Positions 9,093 through 18,169 of a stretch of 18,169 nucleotides of DNA are shown piece by piece. The first letter of the stretch is position 1. Each line of letters starts with the position of its first letter. This DNA is from Phoronis ovalis (Eukaryota; Phoronida; Phoronidae). Location: positions 1 to 18,169 of the forward strand of contig JAOXYB010018694.1 of the NCBI GenBank assembly GCA_028565635.1, read 5' to 3'. Below the pieces are notes generated by a model. The model saw nothing but the letters and a program-made list of their open reading frames with translations, was not told the DNA's origin and did not search any database. The position numbers and the translations under genes were made by a program.

Positions 9093-9635
9093 ATTGATTG
9101 TTCTAATTTACTGTATCATGTAATTCCCAAACATCATCGAATTACCGCAATTCCTACATAACCTAAGATCTACTAATGATGAGCTCAGCACCTGAGCTGC
9201 AGCATGAAATATCATTTCTGACACACTGTGTATACATTAATATTCTTTATGCATGTTGATGTTGCAAAAGTTGCCAAGTGGTGTATAATCACCCATAGCA
9301 AACAAAATTCATTAGCTACGCAAGCACGATAAATTGACTATCATAAATATCTTGCTTTAATTGTAACTGGATAAAATTTCCATTGGATAGTCAGACTAAA
9401 AGTATGGTGTAAATACATTTCTTAGTATTACGGCGAGTGGGATAATCATTGTATTTTTACATGTTGCGGTTGTGTGTCATATCTAGTACAAAACAATAAT
9501 ACTGTTACATATATTTCTATTTTGGTGGCATCATCCAGGAGGGGTCACAAGTTTTTGACATGTACTTTGGCAAAATATGCCGCACCCAGGCCATAATTAA
9601 TAAACATTCCCTTACATCCACTGATTATTACACAA
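9093..9635. other. Intergenic DNA without recognisable gene
   Basis: No coding-like frame. It contains a perfect small hairpin AGCTCAG-CAC-CTGAGCT (9182-9198) of no evident function. Confidence 0.45.
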
Positions 9636-9866
9636 ATAATAGTTTTTCATTCACCAAAATCGTTTATTTTTTGTCGGACCCAATTCGTTAGACACGCACA
9701 TTTACAAGAAATGCTTAGATAATAGAACGTGAATCAGTATGAATGTTCAACGAAATTAATATAGTGTGTGTTTCTCGTAAACTGTCCGTGTTAGACGAAC
9801 TAGTGGTGAGTATTCAACGAATTGGGTTCGTATAAAAACGGATTGAGGTGAATGAAAAACAATTAT
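9636..9866. mobile_element. MITE-like element with about 55-bp terminal inverted repeats
   Basis: The left end (9636 onward, ATAATAGTTTTTCATTCACC) matches the reverse complement of the right end (to 9866, ATAATTGTTTTTCATTCACC) at 19 of 20 bases. Similarity continues inward to the shared ACCCAATTCGTT block at about 9678-9690 and its complement at 9816-9828. Total about 231 bp with no coding capacity. Size, long inverted ends and AT-rich core fit a miniature inverted-repeat transposable element. No clear target-site duplication could be fixed, so the superfamily is unknown. Confidence 0.7.
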
Positions 9867-11917
9867 ATGTGATAATCGGCGGGTGTTAGGCAGCCCCGAG
9901 TAAAACATGTATACATCCGTTTTAGTATCACTAAAATCAGAAAATAGTACACATTTTACCCGGTTATTAACAGATTACTAATTTGTTATGACAGATCAGT
10001 ACCAAGTTACATTTCCCTTTAATAAATATTATAAACAGTGTTCATACACTACTCGAGGGAAGAATATCAACTTAATTCACAACCTCTTCATATCGCCTGG
10101 AGTCCAAATGTTACCGTCTTTAAATAGATAAGATTGCAGTTTGTATCTCTATAACTAATAATTAATATTTGTACTGATGTGAAGTTGCCCAATATAACCA
10201 CTGCGATATAGTGACCAGCGAAGGTATTAAGTTCAAGTGCAGGTTACTTCTCTTTGAGACAAGTGTATTTAATAAAAATAAACCACACACGAGGCCTAAT
10301 AGAAACAGAATCATTAAGACGTGAGTATGATGCTTCTTCGTGTTACCTTAACGTTATATATCAAATATTATAATTACTTAGGTACACTTTTCACCTTTAT
10401 TTCGGCACACATCAGCTCAAAAGTTTAGAATTCGGTTCATTTAATAAAATTGTAAATATTATAGAAATATTAAATTTCAGCAAGTCACTTTTTGTAATTT
10501 TGGCCATTTCTAAACACCGTACGCAAACTTGAATTGTTCCGAAGCCCTTCTAATCACCACATAATATCTTAAGAACAATTTGAATTTGAAAAATATCAAA
10601 GATGATGATACTCTGGCTTCTCCTTCAATTCACGTCAGGAATAGTCGTATTATTTTTGATAGTTCACTTAAGATGACCAATCATATACACAGTATTTGAA
10701 AATCAGCACACTCATCTCAGAACTATTGCCAGATAAGAAAGTATTTTGCATACCCTACAACCTTCATCAGTGCCTTAGTAACATCACGTATTTATTTTTG
10801 TAAATCTCTCGTTTATTATCCACTTTCTAATCTTCTTATGCTTCAAGTACTGTTACATACGACGTCTCGGATAGTCTGTGATAAGCGCAAATATGACCAT
10901 ATAGATGATGTTTTGTAGAATATAGAACGGTTATCCATAAAAGGGATGGATTTGAGGTTATGCAGTAGTTGTGATTAAGTAGTTACCTGGATTTGCTTTT
11001 GATTATCTAAATCATTAGAAACATTCGCTATCAACAGCCTGTAATATAACATAGCTAGATCTAACTGTACATATGGCGATTGATAAGGCTTTCACCAGTG
11101 CTCATTGGAATCACCCCCCAAATTTATGTAATATTCAATTCATTGGTATTTTCTAAAAACGCTAAAGGTAGTTTAGTATCAAAAGCATAGAAATCTTGTT
11201 TTTCTATTTTTCTATAATTTTATGTCATTTCTTATTTTTAATGTAATTTTATTTTAGGCAATATTATGCCATTTTTCATTTTACAAATCTAGATGTGGAA
11301 TTGCTTGCTAGATTGTTTTCGCTTTATAAATATATTTAATTATTTATTATTCTTACTACTTTGAACAAATGTGAACCGGACCTATTTCCTTTTCTATAAT
11401 GAAATGTTAGGTTCCGTTATTCAAATTCTATTTAATATGGTAATGAAGTATAGAAAGTCTGAAAGAGGCTTTTCATAGCTTCGTAATTTATACGTTCAGA
11501 AAGGGTATTAATAGGAAAGTTCTCACTGTAAGTACACCAGTCTTTAGGCGTCATTTTTAGTTTGTTCGGTTCCTTTTTTCGGTAGCATGTCCATTAGTAA
11601 GAAACTGCGATTCCTACTTTGTACATGGTTTTCAGAAATGAAATTAAATATGGTTCTTGTTTATATGTCCTTGGTAAATTCAATATGGCCGCCAAAATGC
11701 AAGTGTTGATATTACAAGGAACCCTTTCATAGCTGGTGAGAGGCGAGATTTACATTCGATTTTTTTTATTTGCGCAATTATAACAGAATGTGTGAGAATA
11801 GAATATATGCAGTTTCATGCTACTGGCTGGGTCAATGGGTCCTTCGCAATAGATGTTCCCATTTAGTTCTATTAAAAGCGCAGCTGCTGTTTATAAAACT
11901 GAACAGAAAATCAAATA
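9867..11917. other. Intergenic DNA without recognisable gene
   Basis: AT-rich spacer. Isolated splice-like signals occur: a donor AAGAC|GTGAGT near 10319 and a good acceptor ending TATAACAG near 11786. None joins to a coding-like frame. A short GC-richer frame at 11770-11952 ends in a tandem repeat and is not convincing. Confidence 0.4.
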
Positions 11918-11947
11918 TCCACATGTATACAGTCCACATGTATACAG
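11918..11947. repeat. Perfect 15-bp tandem duplication
   Basis: TCCACATGTATACAG occurs twice head to tail with no mismatch. Too short to classify; a likely replication-slippage product. Confidence 0.8.
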
Positions 11948-12436
11948 GCTAAAGCTTCAATGCGACATTATTAAAACTGTCAAGTACTGATAGACGAGCA
12001 TATAGATGTTTTAATTTTAACCCTAAAACAGTATTATAAAACAGTTAGGAATTATACCCAGATCACCGACCTAGATCAAGTTAATACACGTATGTATATT
12101 TACGATTGTATTGTTTATTCTTCAGTATTTAGTATACAATTTTCTCTAGTCAAATTTTAAACATAAACGAAAGTGGTGTTTCTACACTAAGCACATTCAG
12201 ATATTTAATATTAAAATGATGACAAAGTGCATAATGTGTGAGAGACATATTTTCCTGTTGATTCCATCATTTGAACACCTACCTAAATTCTGTACTATAA
12301 CTAAAACTAAAATATCAAAGAAATTTTATTCGTGCAGTAATAACACGAACACACCGCGTTTAACCTTTAGATGTGTAAAAATACCGACTTAATTACATAA
12401 TACAATTCATTGACTTAAGTATAAAATATAATACAG

Positions 12437-12733
12437 AATTTATTTGATTACATTATATTAAGGCCATTTTTGTCATATCAAAAACTTTTGAAAGACTCTT
12501 CTTTGGCTTATTATTTGACGCAGCTTGCTCAGGAACATGGAGATTTGTTAGTTAGCATTTCTCTTCTTCATTTAACCCTCTATAACAAAATTTCGGCAAT
12601 GGAAAAAAAATTGAACCCATTCACTCGCCATTTGATAGCCATTCTGTACACACAGACACAATTGTACCCTGAACATGTTAACACCCCACAGTTGTTAGTG
12701 ACAATGTGTGGTCGAATCCCGTCGCAACTTTGA
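12437..12733 (+). CDS. Candidate terminal exon or gene fragment, unknown protein
   Basis: A frame open from 12425 to a TGA at 12733 with coding-like composition: varied residues, mixed codon use, and clearly higher GC than the 25-30% flanks. No ATG occurs near its 5' end, but an acceptor (AATATAATACAG) lies at 12436, giving about 98 residues from NLFDYIILRPFL to CGRIPSQL. The segment looks helical: SLAYYLTQLAQEHGDLL, then LLHLTLYNKI, then FTRHLIAILYTQ. It could be the last exon of a larger alpha-helical protein. AATAAA at 13001-13006, about 270 bases after the stop, would serve as its polyadenylation signal. I find no upstream partner exon, so it may instead be a stranded retrocopy fragment. 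The acceptor has a weak pyrimidine tract. No family recognised. Confidence 0.35.
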   Translation, partial: NLFDYIILRPFLSYQKLLKDSSLAYYLTQLAQEHGDLLVSISLLHLTLYNKISAMEKKLNPFTRHLIAILYTQTQLYPEHVNTPQLLVTMCGRIPSQL

Positions 12734-13388
12734 CTTTTTCATTGAACGAATTGACTTAAACTATAACTCTATCTCTTGGATAAATATTGTTAGATCACTT
12801 AAATTTTGAGAAATCCCTTTTAAATGTATAGGGAAAGGTTTATTTAATGGCTCTCAGCATCGGTTTGGAGGAGATTTTAATAATAATAAGTTTTTCCTGG
12901 GCTTTTGTCGCAAAATGCATTCATATTCCAAAATTCAAGTTTTTGCATAAAGTTGTTCTACCCAAACATTAATTAATTAATTAATAATAGATTGTAATGA
13001 AATAAAATTGTAAATACATCTATAATACCTGTAAATAAACTGCCAAATATCTGCAAAATATATTTTTAAATAAATAATAAACGTTAGTATACAAAGAAAG
13101 AAATTGAGAGATTTCTATTTAGAGAAAGCTTGTATTCGACGTGGCATTACATTTCCTAATAAGCATTGCTGACTGGCGACCAAATCTTACTTGCATGTTT
13201 ACAATTCTCTTATAAATAAAAAGTAAGCAGATTGCTACTTGAAATGGGTTAGTAAGTTTTAGTAAGCAATACAGGACAATATCCATACTGATAAGTGTGG
13301 TGTTTTCATAAAGCACTGATTGAAGTAGGATACTGTTAACTTCCGAAAACACATAGGACAAAGCTTCCACGAGTTAAGGACACTACTA
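12734..13388. other. Possible 3' untranslated region, then AT-rich spacer
   Basis: Contains a TTAATTAATTAATTAATAA microsatellite (about 12968-12987) and AATAAA at 13001-13006 with another nearby at about 13034. No coding-like frame; an apparent minus-strand frame at 13119-13370 begins with GTG rather than ATG. Confidence 0.4.
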
Positions 13389-13426
13389 TGTCAAGTGAAC
13401 AGATAACTGTCAAGTGAACAGATAAC
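13389..13426. repeat. Perfect 19-bp tandem duplication
   Basis: TGTCAAGTGAACAGATAAC is present twice head to tail without mismatch (13389-13407 and 13408-13426). No function suggested. Confidence 0.85.
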
Positions 13427-13882
13427 GATAATAACTTTGTGAATTTCATAATTCTAAATATCGTGATTACTGTATTATTTAGTGTAACATTTAGTCTATA
13501 TCATGAGATACATGTTCCCAGAGTACGAAAGCACAGCCGGGTTATGGATTTAAAATTACGGAAACGATTTTTGATAAAATAAAAGTACAGGTATCATATA
13601 CAATTGCAGTTATGGAGAAAATGTGAACACAACTGGCATTTAAATTACAACATATTCCGAAGTAGCAAAAAGGCATGGCAAATGTAATACCAATGTAAAA
13701 TGTACCCATTTTTTGTACAAAGAAAGTTACACCTCTGTTACTTTTTCCTATATTATAATGTATCGCACTTTGTAAGACCTGGACTATTATAACTAAGTTA
13801 TAGCTAGTTGTACTAGTCCCAGGTAAGATTACTGTATAAGTGAACATTCAAGGCAACTCACGTTCTGTCACACTTTATATAA

Positions 13883-14593
13883 TACAGGGTGACGCATAAA
13901 AAGGAAAGACAGACATTTCATTGACAATCTAGAGTACTTATTTGCACATTATCAGTATAAAATTTAATCAGAATAAACTATAAGCTATCTTGTTTGGGGT
14001 AATGAAAAAAATAACTTAAATCCGCACTGATAGCAGGTGGAAAACCGCCCGTAACCTTGCTGACAGTCAAAATTTCACAGTTTCACCAATTCGATACTTC
14101 ACTATTTATCAGTAAAAATTTTATCTTCTTGACTTCTCCAAACAACCTTTTTACAGTTTACCTGAATATAGACGCATTTATCCCATCAATATAGAGCTAT
14201 AATTTCCCATATTACCAATACTTGCTGTTAGAGAAAAATCAAGTTGGGCTTTGTTTCTGTTTATTTTCTTACGAACTTTAACTTCACAGCCTTTCCTTAT
14301 AACTATGCTTTCTAATACACTTATCCATACCGTAGCTGTTTTAAATATCAACACAATTTCGAAAATCGCAACAGATTTTCTTCCACGATCTTTAGCATCG
14401 GGTAAAATATCAGTCTACCATCTCAATATAAATAGACTTAAAAAATACTACACAAATTTTGATAAACGCTCATTGTATTTGCAACTAACTGCTCCATTTT
14501 CGAATTTTTGCGATTGGGAAAACTGGTGCAATCCGATTAATGCACTTAACAACATTATTTAAATTTGTGTCACTTATTTCGTGCCACCTTGTA
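13883..14593. mobile_element. Putative non-autonomous DNA transposon with inverted ends
   Basis: The left end TACAGGGTGACGCATAAAAA and the reverse complement of the right end TACAAGGTGGCACGAAATAA agree at about 15 of 21 positions, both approximating an ACAGGGTGnCnCAnAAATAA theme often seen at transposon ends. Both outer flanks read TATA, consistent with a TA target duplication. The 711-bp interior has no intact transposase. A 103-codon frame inside (14251-14562) starts at TTG and shows no recognisable domain, so I do not call it a gene. Confidence 0.45.
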
Positions 14594-14640
14594 TATGGAT
14601 CACATGACAATATAACTTGTTATTTATAATAATGGAAACG

Positions 14641-14648
14641 TATATAAG
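14641..14648 (+). promoter_or_regulatory. Candidate TATA box upstream of the peptide gene
   Basis: TATATAAG followed by GG, 583 bases before the ATG of the peptide precursor and just outside the right end of the putative transposon. No strong initiator lies 30 bases downstream (around 14671). A chance match is possible in AT-rich DNA. Confidence 0.25.
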
Positions 14649-15204
14649 GATATGTGGCAATAAATAGTTTTGTCTTGGTACATGTAGGTGCGTCTGTCAC
14701 GAGGAACAATACAGAGATACATCCAAGATAAGATAACTCATGAAAAATATTGAAGATCATCTTCAGCACGTTTTCATTCCAATAGGAGTATTACTGCGAT
14801 AAGAATTTCCAAGCTTAGGCAAAGCGGTTTGCAACGTTTTATATGAATGTCAATTATTCATTGAAAGTAATTTTAAATCTTTTCAGATGAAAAATTGTAA
14901 ATGTTTAAATTAAATGAAATGTCTTCATTTTAAAGAAAATACCGTAAAAAGAACTGACACAGCTGATAACGTTCATAATATACAATGTGACTTTTACCAG
15001 TGGAGGTCTCCGGGGTAGACCTGCAGTAGTTTAATAAAATAAATTATTTAATTTTTTGCTGGTAATTAGATATATGAACTACAAAGAAAATATAATATAA
15101 ACTAGGACATGATTATAATAAATAATCAAACCCATAATTTGGGCAATATTACAATATCGACATGTTTTGATTACATTACATTAACAAGCGTATTTTTTCT
15201 ATAG

Positions 15205-15223
15205 AGTTGAATGAATTAAAATA
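15205..15223 (+). other. Possible 5' untranslated segment after a leader intron
   Basis: TATTTTTTCTATAG ends at 15204 and is a good acceptor, 19 bases before the start ATG. It suggests the leader is spliced from an upstream non-coding exon that I cannot locate. Confidence 0.4.
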
Positions 15224-16609
15224 ATGAAGACGAGTTGTATTTTCTTGACATTGGCTCACACTGGTTTCATGTTGCTGCTAATACAACAAGCCCAAACAGC
15301 AGCTTTGAGAGACCATCCCACAGTTCTAACGTCGTGTAAGTTTTAAAAAATTCCTACAGTTGTCTGTTTGATATAAATTACAGGTTAGTTAAAAGTAAAA
15401 TATCGTCAAATAACGTAAAAATGTATAACATAATCTGTTCATAAAAATCGTGCTATGTGGCGTAACAAAGAGGCTTGGAAGCATGATTTGCTTAAATTAT
15501 TTCAGATATTTCTGCTCTTTCTTAGAATTGGTAATTTTCTTAATAGTAAACTCACAATATCTTTTTAAAATGTAGGTAAGTACAATCATATTGCAACATA
15601 AAGTAATACTCTATTTGCCAATACTGCTTGTTTGTATTTTATGTAGCCGATAATAATGAAGCTGACCACCGGAATTCTGCAGCTGAAGAATCAATTTATT
15701 CGAGTCACTTATTGAAAATGCTGAATAAAGCCAAAGGAATCGAAAATGGTACGTAGAATTTATCAGCAGGACTGAACAACTGGAACTTGCTTATAAAAGG
15801 CTGTATTTATTAAGTATTATCGGGTAAAATTACATATGTTAGCAAACTTGGGCAACCACCAAGCACAAAAGGATTAAAAGCTTGCATTCAACACTGTTAA
15901 TTTTCCCGGGATGCCACTCAATTATTGGCCTACAAGAAGCCTCTAAACAAGTGGTTAAGGAGATTCTAAAAATAACGTGCATAACAACTCAAAGTAAAAC
16001 ATACCATATTTCGTCAAAATTACTGATTTTCTTACCCTAAACGCGTCTGCTCCTGAAATAAACACCCTTTTCACGCATTTTTACGAGCATGATTATCCAC
16101 ATTTCATTTAACTGGTCCCCCGGGTTAGTGTTATCTTAACATCTTCGCTACTGATGATGACCATTATTACTAGTCTCCCGGCTTAGTTTTATAAAAACAT
16201 CTTCCCTACTGATGATGACCATTGTTGCAGACAGTATATTAGCTGCTTGGTTTCACAAACCTACGTAAATAATGCCTTTGAAAGTAGGTGACAGTTGGAT
16301 ACATCCAGGCCAAAAATGTAATGTCGTCAAAAAAGTACGAGCTGCCACAGTTTTACAAGGAAGTATGAGTGTAAGATATTAACTTCAAGACATCACGTAT
16401 TTAATTTTAACTGATCTTATCTATTTTACACATGTTATACATAAACTGGCATTCGTATTTTAGATACTGTTGAAGCGAAAACTATGCCAGCGGCAGCTTC
16501 ACCAGATTTCCCAGGATTTCAACGTAAGACAAGATCGTGGCGATTGAATTTGCAAGGTATCATGCCACCTTGGGCCGAACTTTGCATCGCGTATGGTATC
16601 TGCAACTGA
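15224..16609 (+). CDS. Secreted neuropeptide-type precursor, single disulfide ring, three exons
   Basis: Exons 15224-15335, 15647-15748 and 16464-16609 join through canonical sites (T|GTAAGT, ATGTAG, G|GTACGT, TTTTAG), all phase 1, to give 119 residues. Residues 1-26 are a signal peptide (MKTSC, then a hydrophobic core through FMLLLI, cleavage likely near QTA-A). Residues 27-91 are an unconserved-looking spacer. R92-K-T-R95 is a furin/prohormone-convertase site (RxxR), releasing a 24-residue peptide, S96-N119, that ends PPWAELCIAYGICN. C112 and C118 are its only cysteines and should form a ring with five residues inside. The stop follows Asn directly, so there is no Gly for amidation. Likely role: secreted peptide hormone or transmitter acting on a GPCR. 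The end loosely recalls CNMamide (LC-x4-CNM-amide with I before the second Cys) but lacks Met-amide and has a ring one residue larger. Identity is therefore open. Confidence 0.75.
15336..15646 (+). other. Peptide gene intron 1 (phase 1)
   Basis: Donor GTAAGT, acceptor TATTTTATGTAG with a pyrimidine-rich tract. Joining exons preserves the frame after the signal peptide exon. Confidence 0.75.
15749..16463 (+). other. Peptide gene intron 2 (phase 1)
   Basis: Donor GTACGT, acceptor CATTCGTATTTTAG. It contains a 58-bp tandem duplication whose second copy leads into an acceptor-like TTGTTGCAG (ends 16230). Confidence 0.75.
16111..16226. repeat. 58-bp tandem duplication inside intron 2
   Basis: Copies 16111-16168 and 16169-16226 share ACTGGTC/ACTAGTC, CCCGG-TTAGT, AACATCTTC-CTACTGATGATGACCATT and equal length. 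About 85% identical by eye. Confidence 0.85.
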
Positions 16610-16809
16610 AAATTTAAGTCTGTTTCGAAGACTACTTGCATTCGTGATCACATTATTGTTTCATTGTCCTTGTGGCTAGAGCAGCCTAAAGTTACTCAGG
16701 ATGGGTTATAATGTGTTTTGAAAATAACATAGCCTTTTTGACTACCGGCCTGTAGTGACATTTTTTTGGAAGTATATTTTGTATTTTATCGGTAAATTCA
16801 AACAGCAAA

Positions 16810-16826
16810 AATAAACCAAAAATAAA
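16810..16826 (+). terminator. Polyadenylation signals of the peptide gene
   Basis: Two AATAAA hexamers (16810-16815 and 16821-16826) about 200 bases after the stop. Further AATAAA hexamers lie at 17028 and 17041 within a tandem repeat, so longer transcripts are possible. Confidence 0.5.
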
Positions 16827-16920
16827 TAATCTCGGTCCGGGAGCGCATTGAACAAATGCCCGAGAGTAAAAATAAAACGGTAAGAGTTCGAAGCAATTTA
16901 TAAAATGAATCTGAAAACTG

Positions 16921-17345
16921 TTCCATCCATTGATGTCTAACAAAGAAACATGAAAGGTTTGAAGGTATATCATTATGTTAATGTTACGATGCTTAGTTAT
17001 GTGTTTTTATATGTTGTATCAGCATGTAATAAAGTAATCAAATAAATTGTTCTTCTTGCTAGGATTTATCATTGTATAACATCTGTGACTACCTCCTAAT
17101 TGATGTTCTTATACAAACATCTAGGAACGCTTCGACTTACGGATGCGTGAGACAGAAACATGAATATTTAATGTTTCCACGGAATATATTCTTTTTAATG
17201 TTATAATGCTAACTTATATTATTTTTATTTATTGTATCAAGCAAATAATAAATAATGGTCCTTTTACTAAATTTTATTATTTTTTTGACAATATGTAACT
17301 ATTAAGTACTTTTGTCGATGTCCTTATAGAACATGTACACATTTA
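16921..17345. repeat. Degenerate tandem duplication of about 213 bp
   Basis: Left copy about 16921-17130, right copy about 17131-17345. Shared blocks in order: AGAAACATGAA, TTAATGTTA-GATGCT/ATAATGCTAA, TTGTATCA-GCA-ATAATAAA, and GATGTTCTTATACAAACAT against GATGTCCTTATAGAACAT. Heavy substitution indicates an old event. Confidence 0.6.
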
Positions 17346-18169
17346 TGAACAGTTTAAATTATATACCGATGCATCGTTATATATGTAATCTATGACAATA
17401 AGCTTGAAGAATGATCGAGGCACTTGGTGGACTTTTTAAATAGTCAAAATTACATCATCATCATCAGTCTGCTTCGGTTAGAATCACAAGTTTCCTCCTC
17501 CTGTTCAACTTGTTCATAATCTCCTTAGTTCTACTATACTATGACAATGGCCACTGCAAACCTTTTGAGGTGATTCAGTGTCTCCATTCCAAGTGTTTGT
17601 CTTCAGCATGTTCAAAATCGAAAAGGTGAAGGAAATAAAAAATCGTTGCATCGACAAATTCAATGTTGTTGTGTTTAATCCCGATTATTGTGACGACAAC
17701 CACAGAATAATTTATAACAAATATAGATGTTTTTATAAGGCGCGATATAAAACAATTTAATTACGTGGTCTTGTCAGACGGCTTTTTATTGCTCTCTCAC
17801 ATTCAAGTTAACAGTAATCCTATCATTGAAATTGTCGTTTTTACCTTTATTGTCAGAAACGCGCTGCATTTCAGAACCTCCTCAAAAGAAAAACCTTTTG
17901 AAAAAAAAGCAAATATAGCGCATCTTTTAGCGTTTTTAACAACCTGGCATGCAAGATCTGCATACCCTCATATACAATAATATTGATAATTGTTACACAG
18001 AGCCCCCATCTCTAGACACCTGAAGCTTTATTATTCCGTGTTACTTTAATTAATTGTAATACACTGTAAACAAAATATACTTGCTATAGTAGTAAATTTA
18101 CAATAATAACTGACAAATATCGATTGACCTTCAATATTCAAAGAACTGAAGCGGGTTATAGTTATTATA
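17346..18169. other. Downstream flank without convincing gene
   Basis: Contains a short CATCATCATCATCAG microsatellite (about 17455-17468). A frame at 17578-17760 opens behind an acceptor-like TGATTCAG and has four cysteines, but its start is GTG and its residues resemble no known domain, so it is listed only as a possible alternative exon of the peptide gene. Otherwise nothing recognised. Confidence 0.4.

Noticed and set aside
11692-11736. ATGGCCGCCAAAATG with Kozak-like context and a YY1-like core
   Set aside because: The frame stops after 15 codons and no promoter or splice donor follows; probably chance or a fragment.
13542-13847. ATG-led 101-codon minus-strand frame with hydrophobic stretches
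   Set aside because: No promoter, polyadenylation signal or recognisable domain; its composition looks like AT-rich chance translation, though it is the best of the rejected frames.
14251-14562. 103-codon plus-strand frame inside the putative transposon
   Set aside because: Starts with TTG, no transposase motif, and lies within the inverted-end element.
16231-16265. Possible cryptic exon in intron 2 of the peptide gene (TTGTTGCAG to AC|GTAAAT)
   Set aside because: It enters in phase 1 but leaves in phase 2, so it cannot join exon 3 in frame, and reading through hits a stop immediately.
17578-17760. Cys-containing 60-codon frame as a second peptide gene
   Set aside because: GTG start, no signal peptide, no recognisable spacing of cysteines or cleavage sites; retained only as a speculative alternative exon.
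1-18169. RNA genes, CRISPR arrays, operons or prokaryotic systems
   Set aside because: No cloverleaf with A/B boxes, rRNA core, regularly spaced repeat-spacer array or Shine-Dalgarno-led gene cluster was seen on either strand.

Overview
This window comes from an animal nuclear genome. It is AT-rich, has no prokaryotic gene packing, and its two best gene models only become complete when GT-AG introns are removed. Vertebrate polyadenylation-style AATAAA signals, a TATA/initiator promoter, a rhodopsin-class GPCR and a secreted peptide precursor all fit a bilaterian. The GPCR style (FMRFamide-receptor-like, ERF instead of DRY, NFFIY instead of NPxxY) and a peptide end that faintly recalls arthropod CNMamide make a protostome invertebrate my best guess. 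I cannot name the phylum or species.

Layout. 1-2700 is gene-free DNA with a degenerate array of about 50-bp units (735-1125) and a decayed dispersed repeat (2300-2472). 2647-3545 (minus strand) is a compact, apparently intronless gene for a 228-residue acidic protein of unknown function, with a TATA box, a well-placed initiator and a cluster of CRE/bZIP-type sites. 3546-7365 is repeat-rich intergenic DNA: two copies of one dispersed repeat (4491-4650 and 5798-6020, the second with an internal minisatellite), a 237-bp tandem duplication (4850-5319), and two identical CTCF-core-like sites (5518, 6292). 7366-8779 (plus) is a two-exon GPCR gene, 362 residues. 8780-12436 holds a 231-bp inverted-repeat element (9636-9866) and otherwise nothing I can name. 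12437-12733 is a coding-looking terminal-exon candidate followed by AATAAA. 13883-14593 looks like a non-autonomous transposon with terminal inverted repeats. 15224-16609 (plus) is a three-exon gene for a 119-residue secreted precursor ending in a 24-residue peptide with one predicted disulfide ring. 16610-18169 is its 3' flank, with a 213-bp tandem duplication.

The most interesting content is the peptide precursor (all introns phase 1, non-amidated C-terminus, an in-phase internal splice donor just before the mature peptide), the GPCR 6.4 kb upstream on the same strand, and the CRE-driven acidic gene. A ligand/receptor relation between the two plus-strand genes is only a hypothesis. No rRNA, tRNA, CRISPR array or prokaryotic feature was seen.
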